A stretch of 23,739 nt of DNA, taken from positions 1 to 23,739 of the forward strand of contig CAJUCG010000026.1 in assembly GCA_910585065.1 (NCBI GenBank), in the 5' to 3' direction. The notes beneath the pieces were generated by a model. It saw only the letters and a list, made by a program, of their open reading frames with translations, did no database searches and was not told the DNA's origin. Source of the stretch: an uncultured Lachnospiraceae bacterium. Lineage in GTDB: Bacteria > Bacillota > Clostridia > Lachnospirales > Lachnospiraceae. The position numbers and the translations under genes were made by a program. This document shows, one piece after another, positions 23,425 to 23,739 of the stretch; position 1 is the stretch's first letter, and every line of letters begins with the position of its first letter.

Positions 23425-23602
23425 CGATTTGAAGGGAAGTTGGCTCAATAATATCCCGTTCATCGTCATTATATCCGCCAGATTGTGTATTTTCATCTGC
23501 GAAAATTGCTTTGTAAGATGTGTGATGGATGCTTGGTGTGGTTGCGCAAGTGAGTAAAGATGCCAAACAGGTGATGATAAGTAGTTTTTTTATGACTTTT
23601 AT
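23411..23602 (-). CDS. Candidate secreted signalling pre-peptide with non-standard start
   Basis: A 63-residue minus-strand frame convergent with the RRNPP-like pair. It reads KVIKKLLIITCLASLLTCA at the N-terminus, a textbook signal peptide (basic, then hydrophobic), then an acidic middle (ADENTQSGGYNDDERD) and a hydrophobic C-terminus SLQIVRII. A strong AAAGGAGG site precedes it, but no ATG, GTG or TTG lies in the right place. The candidate starts are ATA at 23602 (8 nt from the ribosome site) and ATC at 23605 (5 nt). Either a rare AUA/AUC start is used, or an ATG was mutated. Peptide pheromone precursors of this size and layout commonly lie beside RRNPP receptors. Signal peptide is seen; the pheromone role is inferred. 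Confidence 0.45.
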   Translation of the reverse strand: MKVIKKLLIITCLASLLTCATTPSIHHTSYKAIFADENTQSGGYNDDERDIIEPTSLQIVRII

Positions 23603-23645
23603 GATATTTTCCTCCTTTTATGATGTTTTTATAATTTATTGGAGT

Positions 23646-23691
23646 ATATCTCGATATTAGAATTGCTTGTATGTAAAAAGTAAGATATATC
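23646..23691 (-). promoter_or_regulatory. Upstream region of the peptide gene with ATATC/GATAT motifs
   Basis: On the minus strand TAATATCGAGATATAC covers 23659-23644, an ATATC-GA-GATAT variant of the regulator operators at 21283-21313 (two bases shorter in the centre). A second GATATATC lies at 23684-23691. The likely -10 is TATACT or TATAAA nearby, and no good -35 is seen at the right spacing, which fits an activator-dependent promoter. Confidence 0.5.
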
Positions 23692-23739
23692 CCAATCCCA
23701 TTTATTTTAACATATAAAGTGGAAGTTGTACCTAGCAGA

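Noticed and set aside
1..23739. tRNA, rRNA, insertion sequence, attachment site or CRISPR array
   Set aside because: None was recognised on reading either strand; no transposase or integrase motifs were found.

Overview
The window looks like a chromosomal accessory stretch from a low-GC Firmicute of the Lachnospiraceae type (gut or rumen Clostridia). Evidence: strong AGGAGG ribosome sites, TTGACA/TATAAT promoters, GHKL/LytTR signalling, short lineage-typical genes, and many plant-polysaccharide enzymes. The species cannot be named from the sequence alone.

Layout. 1-3267 (minus): a LytTR response regulator, a GHKL histidine kinase and an ABC exporter that runs off the left edge. 3354-3977 (minus): a histidine phosphatase with its own promoter. 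4305-5303 (plus): an unrecognised protein with squalene-cyclase-like repeats. 5451-9480 (plus): a xylan-utilisation operon (esterase, intracellular GH43, lipoprotein GH10 xylanase) closed by a strong terminator. 9750-12340 (plus): small lineage genes, an MGMT-family protein, a ferritin-like protein and an AraC regulator with an effector-binding domain; an antitoxin remnant lies on the minus strand. 12399-13720 (minus): GH27 alpha-galactosidase overlapping a small zinc-ribbon gene. 14007-14756: an XRE regulator whose C-terminus also looks effector-binding. 14801-15113: a palindrome-overlapped promoter, an 18-codon leader ORF and two intrinsic terminators ahead of a PF09818 ABC-class ATPase (15214-17133). 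17231-19043 (minus): a kinase-like fragment and a membrane-anchored GH18 chitinase-like protein. 19309-21245 (plus): an Eco47II/Sau96I-type restriction-modification pair on visibly AT-rich DNA. 21473-23424 (plus): two overlapping HTH-plus-helical-repeat regulators resembling the RRNPP peptide-receptor class. Convergent with them, 23411-23602 (minus) encodes a 63-residue signal-peptide-bearing product with no ATG, GTG or TTG start.

How it fits together. The carbohydrate genes form a secreted-to-cytoplasmic route: GH10 cuts xylan outside, while the esterase and GH43 trim imported oligomers. GH27 and GH18 add galactoside and chitin/peptidoglycan-type substrates. The two most notable systems are regulatory. 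One is the leader/attenuator region at 14801-15113. The other is the right-end cassette, where two receptor-like regulators, a candidate secreted peptide and a shared ATATC/GATAT motif in both promoters suggest an undescribed peptide quorum-sensing circuit.
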